From the NCBI GenBank assembly GCA_017626295.1, contig JAGAJB010000008.1, positions 1 through 48,564 on the forward strand: DNA of 48,564 nt. Reading direction: 5' to 3'. A program made the translations under genes and the position numbers. Position 1 is the stretch's first letter. The number at the start of each line of letters is the position of its first letter. This document shows positions 10,282 to 19,740 of this stretch, piece after piece. The DNA comes from Clostridia bacterium. GTDB lineage: Bacteria > Bacillota > Clostridia > Oscillospirales > Acutalibacteraceae. Under the pieces are notes generated by a model, which had not been told where the DNA came from, made no database searches, and worked only from the letters and a program-made list of their open reading frames with translations.

Positions 10282-12039
10282 TCATCCTTCCGTTATAATA
10301 TAATCCGCCAAATACATACCGTTGATGTATATGTATTTACCTGCTGTAATTTCAGTTGACGACCTGACTGTAATTTCACCTGTTTTATATCTGATATTGC
10401 ACGAAAGTTCCGCACCTTGCGAATACACCGAAAGCGGTGTAAGAAAAAGCGGGGCTTTGTTAGATACAATAGCCACAACATAATCCGTATTTGCAGGTAT
10501 AGTTTTTTCAACTGTCAAACGCAAACGGATATATACCATATCAAGACACGAATAAAATCTTGCGTATGAATACAATTCCGTTAACCCCTCGGATACCGCA
10601 ACCGGAGTCGGCTCATAAACCAACTTTCCCAAAACGTTTAAATCCCAGTAGCACATCAACTCATCATCATTAGTTGCATATCCACCGAAGGCTGCACCGT
10701 TACCGCCTTTACGAATATTAAACGATATTCCTGCAGTTGCGATAGAGCGAGTTGATTTCGCGTCTTTTCCGAGTGAATCGGTAATAACCAGTGTTACCGT
10801 ATACGCTGAACTTTTTGAAATTTCGCCTTCACCTATAATAAGCGGTGAAGGGGTTGTAACAGCAAACTCCTCTTCCGCCGCACTTCCCTGTTTACGAAAT
10901 TTAAGCATTATATCAGCATTATTATCCAAAAGGCTTTCAAACCCCGAAGAATATTCAACACGAAGATATGTACCTTCAGCATTATCTGTACCTTGTTCAT
11001 CGCAACGTTTCAAAGATAATATTTTGATTTTAGGGGGAGAATATGCGTAAACATTTATTTTGGTTTCCTCTTCGTGATAGTTTCCTCTTGTATCAGTAAC
11101 ACGAATAACTATGCTTTGTTCTCCGTAACCCAAAACATCAAAACGGGATGAGTTTACGTTCTTAGTAATACCATTGTATTTAATACTAACGCTTTTAAAA
11201 TCTGCACCGTATTTATACTCTATGTTACTGAATTTTGCTTTAAACTGACTTACACCGCTGACAAATGCATCCCATTCATCCGGGACACCGTTGTTTATTT
11301 TTTCAATAGTTATATCAAAACTCGGTGCATATTCGGTAAAATTAGGAATTGTAAACATTATATGATATTTTTTGTATCCTATAAGGTCATCACCGTCGTA
11401 CGTTCCTAAACCAATGTTTAACGTAACTGTTTTTGTATCAGTAACATAAGAAGCCCACGATTTCGGAATAGTAATACTACCTGTCATTTCGCCCACATCA
11501 CACTCAGTCATTTGTTTTGGGTTTGTACCTATTTGACAGGATATTTTATGAGAAAAAGAAGAAGAACCTATAATTGAATAGGAAAAACTGTTGCCGGGTG
11601 TTATCCAGGTTGTATCGCCTAAATCCAAAGACGAAGCACGAAGTATTCTGGTGCATCTGAAATAACCGCTGGCACTACCGGATTTAAGGCTACTATTTCC
11701 CATAGTAAAAGAACCACTGACTGCCAAAAGCAATTCACCTTTGGTATCGTGCTTAACATTACCCGTCCAGGTTGCAAGCACAACAACCGCACTGTTTCTT
11801 GTATCAATTTTTCGGGTACCGCTACTTTTCACTTCAACGCCTACGGAAAGCGAAAAATTATTATCATCTGCATTTAAGTTATACGCTGATGAAGCATAAC
11901 CATCGTTACGCTGAAGTTTTAAAGATACGGTTACATTACTTGTATTGTTCTTTAAATTTTGAGAATTTTGTGTTACATCAAGCCATACATCATACTTCGC
12001 TGCAGAATTACCCGTACAAGTACCGTTTATTTTAGCCAT
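10282..12039 (-). CDS. Phage minor structural protein, DUF859-like
   Basis: The 585-residue protein starts MAKINGTCTGNSAAKYDVWL and continues with beta-rich, Ser/Gly/Asn-rich sequence. This pattern matches DUF859 proteins, which are found among tail or distal structural genes of Firmicutes phages. The second half has repeated beta-strand patterns and a C-terminal region (NIRKGGNGAAFGGYATNDDE) of the kind found in tail-tip or fibre proteins. GGAGG stands 9 bases before the ATG, and the start overlaps the end of the neighbouring coiled-coil gene by 8 bases. Receptor or cell-surface contact is likely but inferred. Confidence 0.75.
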   Translation of the reverse strand: MAKINGTCTGNSAAKYDVWLDVTQNSQNLKNNTSNVTVSLKLQRNDGYASSAYNLNADDNNFSLSVGVEVKSSGTRKIDTRNSAVVVLATWTGNVKHDTKGELLLAVSGSFTMGNSSLKSGSASGYFRCTRILRASSLDLGDTTWITPGNSFSYSIIGSSSFSHKISCQIGTNPKQMTECDVGEMTGSITIPKSWASYVTDTKTVTLNIGLGTYDGDDLIGYKKYHIMFTIPNFTEYAPSFDITIEKINNGVPDEWDAFVSGVSQFKAKFSNIEYKYGADFKSVSIKYNGITKNVNSSRFDVLGYGEQSIVIRVTDTRGNYHEEETKINVYAYSPPKIKILSLKRCDEQGTDNAEGTYLRVEYSSGFESLLDNNADIMLKFRKQGSAAEEEFAVTTPSPLIIGEGEISKSSAYTVTLVITDSLGKDAKSTRSIATAGISFNIRKGGNGAAFGGYATNDDELMCYWDLNVLGKLVYEPTPVAVSEGLTELYSYARFYSCLDMVYIRLRLTVEKTIPANTDYVVAIVSNKAPLFLTPLSVYSQGAELSCNIRYKTGEITVRSSTEITAGKYIYINGMYLADYIITEG

Positions 12040-13012
12040 TCCATCTTACCTCCAGTCCGTTTTCGGTTACGTCAGAAGTAAACCAGCCATCTGTAGGATT
12101 ACCGAGTTTCAAGTAATCAATAACCTCTGCACGTGTAATATACAAATTACTTTCAGAAAGATATGCAACTTCGACACCGCCCTGAATAAACGAAAGCCTG
12201 TCATTGATAAAACGACCAACTATTCCGCTGTCACTTCTGCCAATTTCAATACCGTAAACGCCTTCTTCCAGTTCGCCTCGACGGATGTAAACATTGAGTT
12301 CCTCTATAAAGGTACTAACGGTTTCTTCGTTACCTACGACCTTATCCGAAATATCGATTAATTGTTTTGTAAATTCTTCCGTAGTACCCTTAACGTCTTG
12401 GATAACTTTATTTGACAGGTGTTCTTCAAGATTTTCCAGTTCAGTCTTGGAAGCAAAAGTTGCCTCAACCTGAGAAACTATTTTTTCTGCCTGCACCGAA
12501 AGTTCCGCATTATTATTTTTCTTGTATTCGGTAAGTTCGCTCTGTATACTTTCCGTTTTTTCTGCATTTAGTTTAATTGCTTCCGAATTTTGTTCCAAAG
12601 ATGTATCCGACTGATTTTTATATTTTTCAAAATCGGTTTTTGCAATATAAGTTTCACCAAATTCAGTTTTAAGCGAGGTATTACTTTCCTCAATTTTTTT
12701 CTGATACTCTTGGGTTATTTCTTCTGAGTTACGGATTATTTCGCTTTTCAGCGCATCAAAATCAGTTTTTTGATTACTTAAAATATCTGTTGCCGTATTT
12801 TTTATTTTATCGGACAGAGCATTGATGTTTTTAACCTGGTTTTTATTTAATTCCAGCGCAACATCAATAGCACTGTTTCCGCTGTTAGCCGCATTGCGTA
12901 TACTGGTTTCCACACCACCCATACACACGCGTATGGTTTCTTCTAACTGAATAAGAAGTTTATTTAAATACTCAGCGTTATTTAAACCGCCTTCTATTCC
13001 GGGATAAATCAA
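12032..13012 (-). CDS. Coiled-coil tail/fibre-associated structural protein
   Basis: This is a 326-residue protein. The start is TTG at 13012, whose bases overlap the TGA stop of the upstream gene (TTGA), with GGGGGAGAG just before. Residues ~20-225 are strongly heptad-like and rich in Glu, Lys, Asn and Ser, which suggests a long trimeric coiled coil. The C-terminal ~90 residues (VYGIEIGRSD, then LSFIQGGVEVAYLS and LYITRAEVIDYLKLG) form a compact beta domain. Similar C-termini occur at the ends of minor tail proteins in Firmicutes phages. It lies between the stabilisation-like and DUF859 genes, so a tail-spike stem or neck fibre is likely. Confidence 0.65.
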   Translation of the reverse strand: MIYPGIEGGLNNAEYLNKLLIQLEETIRVCMGGVETSIRNAANSGNSAIDVALELNKNQVKNINALSDKIKNTATDILSNQKTDFDALKSEIIRNSEEITQEYQKKIEESNTSLKTEFGETYIAKTDFEKYKNQSDTSLEQNSEAIKLNAEKTESIQSELTEYKKNNNAELSVQAEKIVSQVEATFASKTELENLEEHLSNKVIQDVKGTTEEFTKQLIDISDKVVGNEETVSTFIEELNVYIRRGELEEGVYGIEIGRSDSGIVGRFINDRLSFIQGGVEVAYLSESNLYITRAEVIDYLKLGNPTDGWFTSDVTENGLEVRWNG

Positions 13013-14775
13013 TTCAACTCTCCCCCTTCTTCAACATTGAATGTAATAGAATACAACTTCACTTCACCTGTACCGACGAATTTAATGCGAAAATGGTCAC
13101 ACCTGCGATTTTTCAAAAGAGGTAAATCTATAGCGTGAAGTTTGTTTGACGTTATAGTGTCTATTCTTTCCCACTCGCCCGAACTGTCATATTCCACAAA
13201 CACATTCATATTTGCATTTTCAGACAAATCAAGGCGCAGTATAAAACGCGAAATGTATTTATATTCGGGAATATCAAGTCCGATAAGACCCGTTTCTGCA
13301 GACCATTGAAAATCCTCTTCGACTGACCATCCGGAAAGTTCGCCTGTAAATGCGCCGTAGGGTTGCACACTATCCGCTATACTGAGAATGTTTTCTTCTC
13401 CGTTATTTGCTATAAAATATAAATTACTGTTATTCGTCGCAAATTCAGTAATGTTAATATCATCTTCTTTATGCCAGAGATTCGTGTTAAGATCATAAAC
13501 AAACAAACTGCGGTTTTCTTTATTAGTCATACAGAGGTAATATTTATCACGGAAAGCACCGCCGACTGCATCACTGTAATAAAGTGTACCGAAATTATTT
13601 GAAATAGTAATCGGCATACCGCCTTCGTAAGCACATATACCCGTAGGAGATTTATAAAAAAGCGTTTCATTAACAACGCAAAGACTGCGTTCACTGCCTT
13701 TTTGAACACCGCGGGTATAACTTGTAGATACTTGAAACGGCGGGTTAACGTTATCGTAGACTTTGTGTATACAGTTTTCTTTAAAAAACAAAGTGTAACT
13801 GCCGTACCTTACCGCACCTGTAAAATCACCGTCAGACCCTACCGTAACGGCGTAACTGTCTGATGCAATTCCCATATAGCAACGCCAGTTTTTAAAATCG
13901 CCGAGTTTACAGCAATAAATTTCATTATGCTCGGAGTTACATCCCCAAATCCTATTGGAGCCTTCACACACAAAATCCATATCGGGACATTTGCGGTTGA
14001 CTTCAAAAACGGTATTTTGGGTTTTCTCTTCATCAATGATTCCTGCAACGGTTATATAATCATCACCACAGGCCCGGATTATCATATCTGTATTATAATC
14101 TTCGATAACAGAACCGCTGATTTTAACACAGTCATATTCTTTAAAAAACTTTCCTATATTGGGTGTGGATATTCTTACATAGGTTGTTGAAATTCCGACC
14201 CACATTGATGTGCCGTCATCATATCTGTTTAACGTGTGGGGTTTTGCAGACGTATCAAGCCACATCACACCGTTCGCAGGGTCTTCGGGAGCAGTTGCAC
14301 CCGTTACGTAATTTTCGTATTTTTCGCCCTCAAGCGTACAAAGGGTGTAACTTACATTAGTTCCTTCCGCTGTTTTAAAACTCGCTTCAATGGAGCCGTA
14401 ATCAGTCAAATCATTGGTGTTTAAGTAAACTTTATCGGGGAATATAACCACATACGCACCCATAGATACCATTTTTCGCACAGAATCATATTTAGGGTAC
14501 AAATACGGAAAACCCGTTACCTTTTCACCGCCGTAATACAAAGACCCATCTCTTACATACAAAAGTTTTTCTTTGCTGTGTAAAGCGTGAACGTTACCGC
14601 GAACATCAAAAGTTGCGCGTTTGTGTCGTGATGAAAGCACCGGGAAATATGAAGATGTAAGATTCTGCATATTGTAAAATTCACCGGCGCCGATTTTCAA
14701 ACCGTGATTATAGCCGTAAAAAGTATCAATGGAGTATCTGTTTTTATTTATTACTTTTGAATCGTAACGGCCCAT
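13009..14775 (-). CDS. Tail hub/stabilisation protein of a short-tailed phage
   Basis: The 588-residue protein is beta-rich with repeated aromatic/Gly strands (YFPVLSSRHKRA, LLYVRDGSLYYGG, YTLFFKENCIHKVY, GICAYEGGMP), consistent with a beta-propeller fold. It resembles the so-called stabilisation or head-closure proteins that follow the capsid and connector genes in short-tailed phages with N4-gp56 capsids. The C-terminal ~100 residues look like a separate beta-sandwich (NMNVFVEYDSSGEWERID). AAGGAG precedes the ATG at good spacing. The exact position in the virion is inferred from gene order. Confidence 0.65.
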   Translation of the reverse strand: MGRYDSKVINKNRYSIDTFYGYNHGLKIGAGEFYNMQNLTSSYFPVLSSRHKRATFDVRGNVHALHSKEKLLYVRDGSLYYGGEKVTGFPYLYPKYDSVRKMVSMGAYVVIFPDKVYLNTNDLTDYGSIEASFKTAEGTNVSYTLCTLEGEKYENYVTGATAPEDPANGVMWLDTSAKPHTLNRYDDGTSMWVGISTTYVRISTPNIGKFFKEYDCVKISGSVIEDYNTDMIIRACGDDYITVAGIIDEEKTQNTVFEVNRKCPDMDFVCEGSNRIWGCNSEHNEIYCCKLGDFKNWRCYMGIASDSYAVTVGSDGDFTGAVRYGSYTLFFKENCIHKVYDNVNPPFQVSTSYTRGVQKGSERSLCVVNETLFYKSPTGICAYEGGMPITISNNFGTLYYSDAVGGAFRDKYYLCMTNKENRSLFVYDLNTNLWHKEDDINITEFATNNSNLYFIANNGEENILSIADSVQPYGAFTGELSGWSVEEDFQWSAETGLIGLDIPEYKYISRFILRLDLSENANMNVFVEYDSSGEWERIDTITSNKLHAIDLPLLKNRRCDHFRIKFVGTGEVKLYSITFNVEEGGELN

Positions 14776-14779
14776 AAAA

Positions 14780-15220
14780 TCACTCCTTTATAGTCGCCCT
14801 GGTAATAGGCATATACTTTCGGTTGATGTAGTTTTGAAAAGAATTATACAAACCGATGTATTTGGCAGCATAATTATTTGCACGCTCGTACTCAGCAGAA
14901 TAAAACGCCATTTTATAAAGCAGGTACAGAACATAGATTTCCTGATACTGCATCGGTATAAGAAGTTCTGTTTCCAACGTCACTTTTATATCCTCTGCAT
15001 CAGGAATATCAATGCCAAGTTCTATGTACAAAGGCGCAAATTTGCTCATTATAAACTTTATCCAGTCAGTGGTTGCTAAATCGCAGAGTTCCTCGTGTGT
15101 TGCGTATTCTTCACGAAGAATTTTTTCATCAAACTCAGCGAGCCATTCGGTTTTCTGTTCCTCGGTATAACTGTTTCTGTATAATGCATCGGCTTTTTCT
15201 ATTGCCTGTCCTATTGTCAT
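14780..15220 (-). CDS. Head-tail connector/head-completion-like protein
   Basis: This 146-residue, mostly helical protein starts MTIGQAIEKADALY, has WLAEFDEKILREE, and ends with a Tyr-rich helix (YLLYKMAFYSAEYERANNY). Size, helical content and position (after capsid, before the hub protein) match head-completion adaptors of Firmicutes phages. AGAAGGTG precedes the ATG directly after a terminator-like hairpin, so this gene is the first one downstream of that hairpin. Sequence recognition is moderate; the assignment leans on gene order. Confidence 0.6.
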   Translation of the reverse strand: MTIGQAIEKADALYRNSYTEEQKTEWLAEFDEKILREEYATHEELCDLATTDWIKFIMSKFAPLYIELGIDIPDAEDIKVTLETELLIPMQYQEIYVLYLLYKMAFYSAEYERANNYAAKYIGLYNSFQNYINRKYMPITRATIKE

Positions 15221-15233
15221 AATTTCACCTTCT

Positions 15234-15268
15234 AAAAAAGCGACGACACACTTTTAATGTATCGCCGC
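15234..15268 (-). terminator. Intra-operon terminator after the capsid genes
   Basis: On the minus strand a 9-bp GC-rich stem (GCGGCGATA with TGTCGTCGC, two G-T pairs) is followed by six T. It lies between the small gene after the capsid gene and the connector gene, whose ribosome binding site begins right after the T-run. It would lower transcription of tail genes relative to capsid genes. Confidence 0.7.
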
Positions 15269-15288
15269 CGTTTTTTTACTTGGGAGTA

Positions 15289-15588
15289 TCAAGACTGTAC
15301 ATTGTCGTTGATGTATTCCTCTGCAGTAACAGCCATTTTTTTGCTGTTTTTGAGAACTTCTGCAAAGCGTTCAGGAATTTCAACTTCTTTTCCTGTCTGA
15401 ACGAGAATTCTTTCACCGTTGACGGCAATAAAACGCTCTGTGTCGCCTCTTGACTGCTTAGGAATAAAAACGGGAACAAGTTTCTCTTCTTTTGTTTTCT
15501 TAGATTTACCGGATTTTGTTCCCTGTGTTTCAGATGTATTGCCCTGATTTTCGGGTGTATTGCCCTGTGTATTCTTATTCTCTGCCAT
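15289..15588 (-). CDS. Small capsid-adjacent protein with disordered N-terminus
   Basis: This 99-residue protein has a low-complexity N-terminal ~35 residues (NTQGNTPENQGNTSETQG, then Lys-rich). A short conserved-looking domain follows (VPVFIPKQSRGDTERFIAVNG, then KEVEIPERFAEVLKNSKK). Proteins of this shape often follow the major capsid gene in Firmicutes phages. A decoration or head-accessory role is possible but not shown. AAAGGA precedes the ATG. The gene lies 18 bases downstream of the capsid gene and just ahead of a terminator, so it should be made at capsid-like levels. Confidence 0.6.
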   Translation of the reverse strand: MAENKNTQGNTPENQGNTSETQGTKSGKSKKTKEEKLVPVFIPKQSRGDTERFIAVNGERILVQTGKEVEIPERFAEVLKNSKKMAVTAEEYINDNVQS

Positions 15589-15606
15589 TTTTTATCGTCC
15601 TTTCAA

Positions 15607-16626
15607 TTAGTTTTCTATAGCAGTACCGCTGAATGCAGAACCGCTTTCAATTCTGATAAGGTATTCTTCAACAAGTCTTTTTGCAGTTTTAAGACCTTTC
15701 CAGCCCACTGAAGAACGCTGATTAAGGGGGTCGTTACCGTAACCCTTCTGTTTAACGATATGCTCAATACCGCCACCGTTAACGCTTGTTACACCGTAAG
15801 CATCTGCACCTAAAATAAGGGTTGCAAATACAGCGCAACCATCTGCACCTTCGCGCCAGATTTTAGCCTCTGTGCTTTCAACGAAACGAACACCGCCAAG
15901 GCAACCGATTTCGCCCTTAAGCATATTTTCGGGAGTTGTGTACTTCTGTACTTCCATCCACTGATTACCCGCTTCCTGCATAAGGTCATAAGCAACGTAA
16001 GGATGGATAATACCAACATAATAACCGTCAATTTTAGGTGCATTCATAGCCTTGAGTTCTGCCGCTGCTTTGAATACATCTTTAACGCGAAGAAGAGCCG
16101 TTTTATCAATAGCACTTCTTGAAGTAACGACTGTTTCGGTACCGTTTGCAGAAACCTTGGGGCAATACATAACGTTTGTACCGCCTACAATTTCGTTTCT
16201 TACAACGGTATCCATAGTAATACCCGCCTGAGAAGCAAGTTGTTTTGTTGCCTCAACAATAGTGTTGTCAACTGCAGTAAGTTCAAGAAGGTCGGTCTGT
16301 TCAATGTAGTCACCGTACTGTTCAACAGTTGCAGTAATAGTTGATACATTGAGTTTATTACCTGTGGGTGTTACACCCTCTGTAAGAGGAGTAAGAGCCT
16401 TGGGAAGCGTAGAAAACTTACGGAACTCAATATTTTTACCGCCGTTTTTGGGAATATCGCGTTTCTGACCGAACTGGTCGTGAACGAGATAGGGCGATGC
16501 GAGTGTAATAAGAGTTTTATCGTAAAATGTTTTCATTTCCGCGGATAAACCCTCGGAACCTGTGCTGTTAACTACTTCACCTGCAGCAAAAAGCTGAAGA
16601 TTTAAAAGTTTTTTGTCTTTGTTCAT
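15607..16626 (-). CDS. Major capsid protein, N4-gp56 family-like
   Basis: This is a 339-residue protein from ATG 16626 (AAAGGTG 6 bases before); a GTG three codons upstream lacks spacing. The body matches the N4-gp56 type capsid pattern: YDKTLITLASPYLVHDQFGQ near the start, then PKALTPLTEGVTP, TATVEQYGDYIEQTDLLELT and AVDNTIVEATKQLASQAG. Residues 7-16 read LLNLQLFAAG, nearly the same as the N-terminal extension of Firmicutes ribosomal protein L27 that the protease Prp removes after the Phe. A Prp homologue lies two genes upstream, so N-terminal maturation of the capsid protein is predicted. Confidence 0.88.
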   Translation of the reverse strand: MNKDKKLLNLQLFAAGEVVNSTGSEGLSAEMKTFYDKTLITLASPYLVHDQFGQKRDIPKNGGKNIEFRKFSTLPKALTPLTEGVTPTGNKLNVSTITATVEQYGDYIEQTDLLELTAVDNTIVEATKQLASQAGITMDTVVRNEIVGGTNVMYCPKVSANGTETVVTSRSAIDKTALLRVKDVFKAAAELKAMNAPKIDGYYVGIIHPYVAYDLMQEAGNQWMEVQKYTTPENMLKGEIGCLGGVRFVESTEAKIWREGADGCAVFATLILGADAYGVTSVNGGGIEHIVKQKGYGNDPLNQRSSVGWKGLKTAKRLVEEYLIRIESGSAFSGTAIEN

Positions 16627-16631
16627 TAAAA

Positions 16632-17540
16632 TCACCTTTCAAATGTTATTCTTTGTCCGGATTCTACTTTTTTAATTATATCCAGAACGTCTTTTGAGGT
16701 GAGGTTATTAACATCTATCGTAGTCTGTGCCGCTGCCTGTGCGGTAACACCGTTTTCACTCGGGCGTGCAGCACCTGAAGCGATAGTATCAATAGTTTGT
16801 CTTTCGACAGTTTGGGCGGTTTGTTGGCGCATTTTTTCAACAAGTTCAGCGTGATGACTTCCTTCATAAGCGAATTTCATATCAGCACCTCTATGAAGTG
16901 CATCAGCAAAACTCTTATTTTTAAAAGCGGTATCCAAATCAAAGTCGGGATATATCTCTCTGAGTTTTTCTGCCTCTTGTCGCCATCCGTCAATTTTCTT
17001 TTGAATCATTGCATCTGCACGGAACCGTTCGAGTTCTGCATTATCTGCAGCACGTTTGCGTGCATCTTCCTGCTCTTGTCTGTTTTTTCGGATTTCAGCA
17101 AGAACTTCCGACTCACTTTTACCTGTTTCCATCGCCTGATGCTGAATGTACAATGAATCTTCCTCAAGGGCAGTTCCGAGAGCATTAACATCATCGATAC
17201 CGTAACGCGCCTTAAGAATATCCAATACCGGCTTAGCAGCATTGACTTCTGTTTCAAGTTCAGAAATACGGTTAGTGTTTTTCTTCGTTCTGTCCTTAAG
17301 CGCACCTTTAAAATGGTTTTCATACTGTTCTTTGTACTTACCTTTTATAAGTGCTTTAAATTCTGCATCAAGGTCTGCACCTTCTCCGCTGTCAGTGGTG
17401 AGCTGACCATCAACCTGTTGCCGGGTGGCGAAACCAGCATTTTCGGCCGTTTCATTTCCAACGCTATCACCCGGTGCACCCTCACCGCTTGCACCTTCGG
17501 CAAAAAGTTGTAAATGAAGTTTGTTTTTTAAATTATTCAT
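16632..17540 (-). CDS. Capsid scaffolding protein
   Basis: This 302-residue, mainly helical protein is rich in Glu, Lys, Gln and Ala, as is common for phage scaffolds. It lies directly upstream of the capsid gene, with its stop 6 bases before the capsid ATG. Residues 8-16 read LHLQLFAEG, at the same distance from the start as the matching motif in the capsid protein, so both are candidate substrates of the phage Prp protease. The C-terminal ~40 residues (TIDVNNLTSKDVLDIIKKVE) form a separate short helix pair that could contact the capsid protein. GGAGG precedes the ATG. Confidence 0.75.
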   Translation of the reverse strand: MNNLKNKLHLQLFAEGASGEGAPGDSVGNETAENAGFATRQQVDGQLTTDSGEGADLDAEFKALIKGKYKEQYENHFKGALKDRTKKNTNRISELETEVNAAKPVLDILKARYGIDDVNALGTALEEDSLYIQHQAMETGKSESEVLAEIRKNRQEQEDARKRAADNAELERFRADAMIQKKIDGWRQEAEKLREIYPDFDLDTAFKNKSFADALHRGADMKFAYEGSHHAELVEKMRQQTAQTVERQTIDTIASGAARPSENGVTAQAAAQTTIDVNNLTSKDVLDIIKKVESGQRITFER

Positions 17541-17571
17541 TTTTCCTCCGGCAGTCTTTCCTGCGTGTCAT

Positions 17572-17898
17572 TTATTTACTCTCGGAATAATTTCCGTGAA
17601 TATCAATATTATTCGGGTACTGCTCCGACAAAACCAAAAGACCGTTTAAAACACACTCAAAAACAACGTCAATATCGTTGTGAAGTGAATTAAACCCAAT
17701 ACATATGTTTCCGGAACTAACCCTATCTTTATAAACTCTTGCCTTTTCGGGATATTTATCGAAATAAGACAAGAGCGTGTATATAAGCATTGAAAAAGCA
17801 GAACAAACTATATCCTGACCTATGGGCGCGTATTCCGCGTGGCCACGTGCTTCGATTTCGTTAAAACAACCGCTTTTTCTTATGTAGACGTTAATCAT
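17572..17898 (-). CDS. prp: Prp-type cysteine protease (phage-encoded)
   Basis: This 108-residue protein has the length and both catalytic motifs of Prp. They are GHAEYA with His20 and QDIVCSAFS with Cys32, the 12-residue His-to-Cys spacing of the family. Prp is known to cleave the N-terminal extension of ribosomal protein L27 in Firmicutes, and it has been reported to process scaffold and capsid proteins of a staphylococcal phage carrying the same motif. Here the gene lies between portal and scaffold, overlapping the portal stop (ATGA). The scaffold and capsid proteins next to it both carry LxLQLFAxG at residues 8-16. It is therefore probably the head maturation protease rather than a host housekeeping enzyme. 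Confidence 0.88.
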   Translation of the reverse strand: MINVYIRKSGCFNEIEARGHAEYAPIGQDIVCSAFSMLIYTLLSYFDKYPEKARVYKDRVSSGNICIGFNSLHNDIDVVFECVLNGLLVLSEQYPNNIDIHGNYSESK

Positions 17899-19730
17899 TT
17901 CGGTACTGTCGCCTCGTTCGTGCGCCTGCGTGACTTTGCTTCCAAAGAATTGTCTGTTTTGGGCTCAATACCGGTAGGCGTTACGCCACTCGGTGCTTGC
18001 CCGAGAATTGCTAAAACCTCTTGTGTAAATGTTCCACCGGTATTTTCAGTATTATCTAATGCATTTGCAAGTTTAATAGCAACAGGTGCAATACTCTGCA
18101 ACTTTTCAAAAAGCATACCGTTGTTACGAATAGTTTTAAGAATTTCGTTTTTACCGTTGAAATCCATAGTGCTTATAAGTGCGTGTGCAACAGTTGCATT
18201 TTCGGGATTAAATACACCCATACCATACAACTGAATAGCAAGTTCGTTCTGGGAAAGTTTACTGTACGCCGTGTTTTTGGAAGCCTTAACATCTAAATCA
18301 AATACAGGTAATCTCTGACTTATACCGTTACCGCCTTCTTTTGTTTGCTCTTGCATTTTTATTTTTGAGTTATCGAATACAACAAAAGTATCTTCACCGT
18401 TTGCATTGGTGATTCTGAAAAATCTGCCCATTTCATAAAACTGACGTATAACTTCAATAACCTGTTCGCAAACGTCTTTAAACTTAAAATATGAGCCTTT
18501 TATCATATCTCGGGACGTTTTTCCACCCGTTTCAATAAGTGCGGCAATAGCACTTGCGGCAGTCACACCGTTAGAAGTTGCACCTTGTGAAAAATCACGG
18601 TTTCCGCTGGTTTCCTTTAATTCATCAACTTTCATGTTGCGAATATTCAAGTAAACTCCGCCAAGTGTGGGTGTAGTTATACTTCGGATACTGTCTTCAC
18701 CAAGATTACTTCCCGAAACGTGAACGAAATCTTTGTCCCAGTCTGCAAATTCTTCTTCGTTTACCGCACCGGAACTGTTTATAAAGTATCTTGTTTTTGC
18801 GGCTCTTTTAGCATTTTTTAAAATTGCTTTATCAAGTTCATCTATCTGTCTTTGCGAGCCTTTCATAATGTCAATATGACCAAAACCGCAGGGGCTTTCT
18901 TCTTCAGGATACAAAGGGTCTAAAACAAAGGGATATTTGCCGTGTTCATAAAAACCGCGTTCTGCGTATTTCTTGTCATTTTCAGAAGAATAAAGCAGTT
19001 CGCCGTTACAAATTTTGCATAAATGAACAGTTATTTTGGTCCCGTTTCGACGTTTATAATACCAGTCAATAACCGGCGTTTTATCCTTAGTATCGATAGT
19101 ATCATCGTGAATATAATGCGAAACCTGAACTGAACCTTCCCCCAGTTTTCCCGATAATTTCGGGTATTGCTGTTCAAGAAGTTTGTTATCATGGAGTTTC
19201 ACATAAAATACATTGGCACTTTTTTGTATATCAGTAATACCGGGCTCCCAATACAAAGAAAGAACGTCAATTTCCTGTATATCTACATCGCCCAGACCGT
19301 TCAACAACTCATTATTCCAAAAAATACCGTATGCACCGGTACCGCTTTTCAATTTACGCCACCAGATATTTGAATATTTTTCTTCAAATTTATTTCGTTC
19401 AAGTATGACCGGTAACACTTGAGAAAGCGTTTCGGCCGCTTCCTTGTCGCTGTTTTCTCGCGGAAGAACAGAAACCTCGGGCAAACTATCCATTGCATCG
19501 GCGTGTTTGTTTGCAAGCGAATTGAAAAGCCAAGCAGTTGAATCTTCTGAATCTTCGTTATACCTCAAACGATACCATTGGTCATTTTCGATTATTCTAT
19601 TCTCAAGATTTGCTTTACCCTCTTTGTACTTTTGGTAAATACCGAGAGCCTCGTCAACTGTTTTCTTGTCAACGTGCGGTTCAGAAGCCTTTTTATCTTT
19701 AAGGCTGATTATTTTATCTTTGTTTGCCAT
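17895..19730 (-). CDS. Phage portal protein
   Basis: This 611-residue protein lies directly after terL. An N-terminal helical region is followed by RLRYNEDSEDSTAWLFNSLANKHADAMDSLP, quoted here in two halves (RLRYNEDSEDSTAW and LFNSLANKHADAMDSLP). Then come the wing-like core and a long helix (RQIDELDKAILKNAKRAAKT) typical of portals of short-tailed and related phages. The C-terminal ~60 residues are Gly/Pro/Thr-rich and probably flexible. AAGGAG precedes the ATG. As a ring in the capsid vertex it would bind terminase and the connector. Gene order (terS, terL, portal, protease, scaffold, capsid) supports the call. Confidence 0.82.
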   Translation of the reverse strand: MANKDKIISLKDKKASEPHVDKKTVDEALGIYQKYKEGKANLENRIIENDQWYRLRYNEDSEDSTAWLFNSLANKHADAMDSLPEVSVLPRENSDKEAAETLSQVLPVILERNKFEEKYSNIWWRKLKSGTGAYGIFWNNELLNGLGDVDIQEIDVLSLYWEPGITDIQKSANVFYVKLHDNKLLEQQYPKLSGKLGEGSVQVSHYIHDDTIDTKDKTPVIDWYYKRRNGTKITVHLCKICNGELLYSSENDKKYAERGFYEHGKYPFVLDPLYPEEESPCGFGHIDIMKGSQRQIDELDKAILKNAKRAAKTRYFINSSGAVNEEEFADWDKDFVHVSGSNLGEDSIRSITTPTLGGVYLNIRNMKVDELKETSGNRDFSQGATSNGVTAASAIAALIETGGKTSRDMIKGSYFKFKDVCEQVIEVIRQFYEMGRFFRITNANGEDTFVVFDNSKIKMQEQTKEGGNGISQRLPVFDLDVKASKNTAYSKLSQNELAIQLYGMGVFNPENATVAHALISTMDFNGKNEILKTIRNNGMLFEKLQSIAPVAIKLANALDNTENTGGTFTQEVLAILGQAPSGVTPTGIEPKTDNSLEAKSRRRTNEATVPK

Positions 19731-19740
19731 ATAAAACTCC

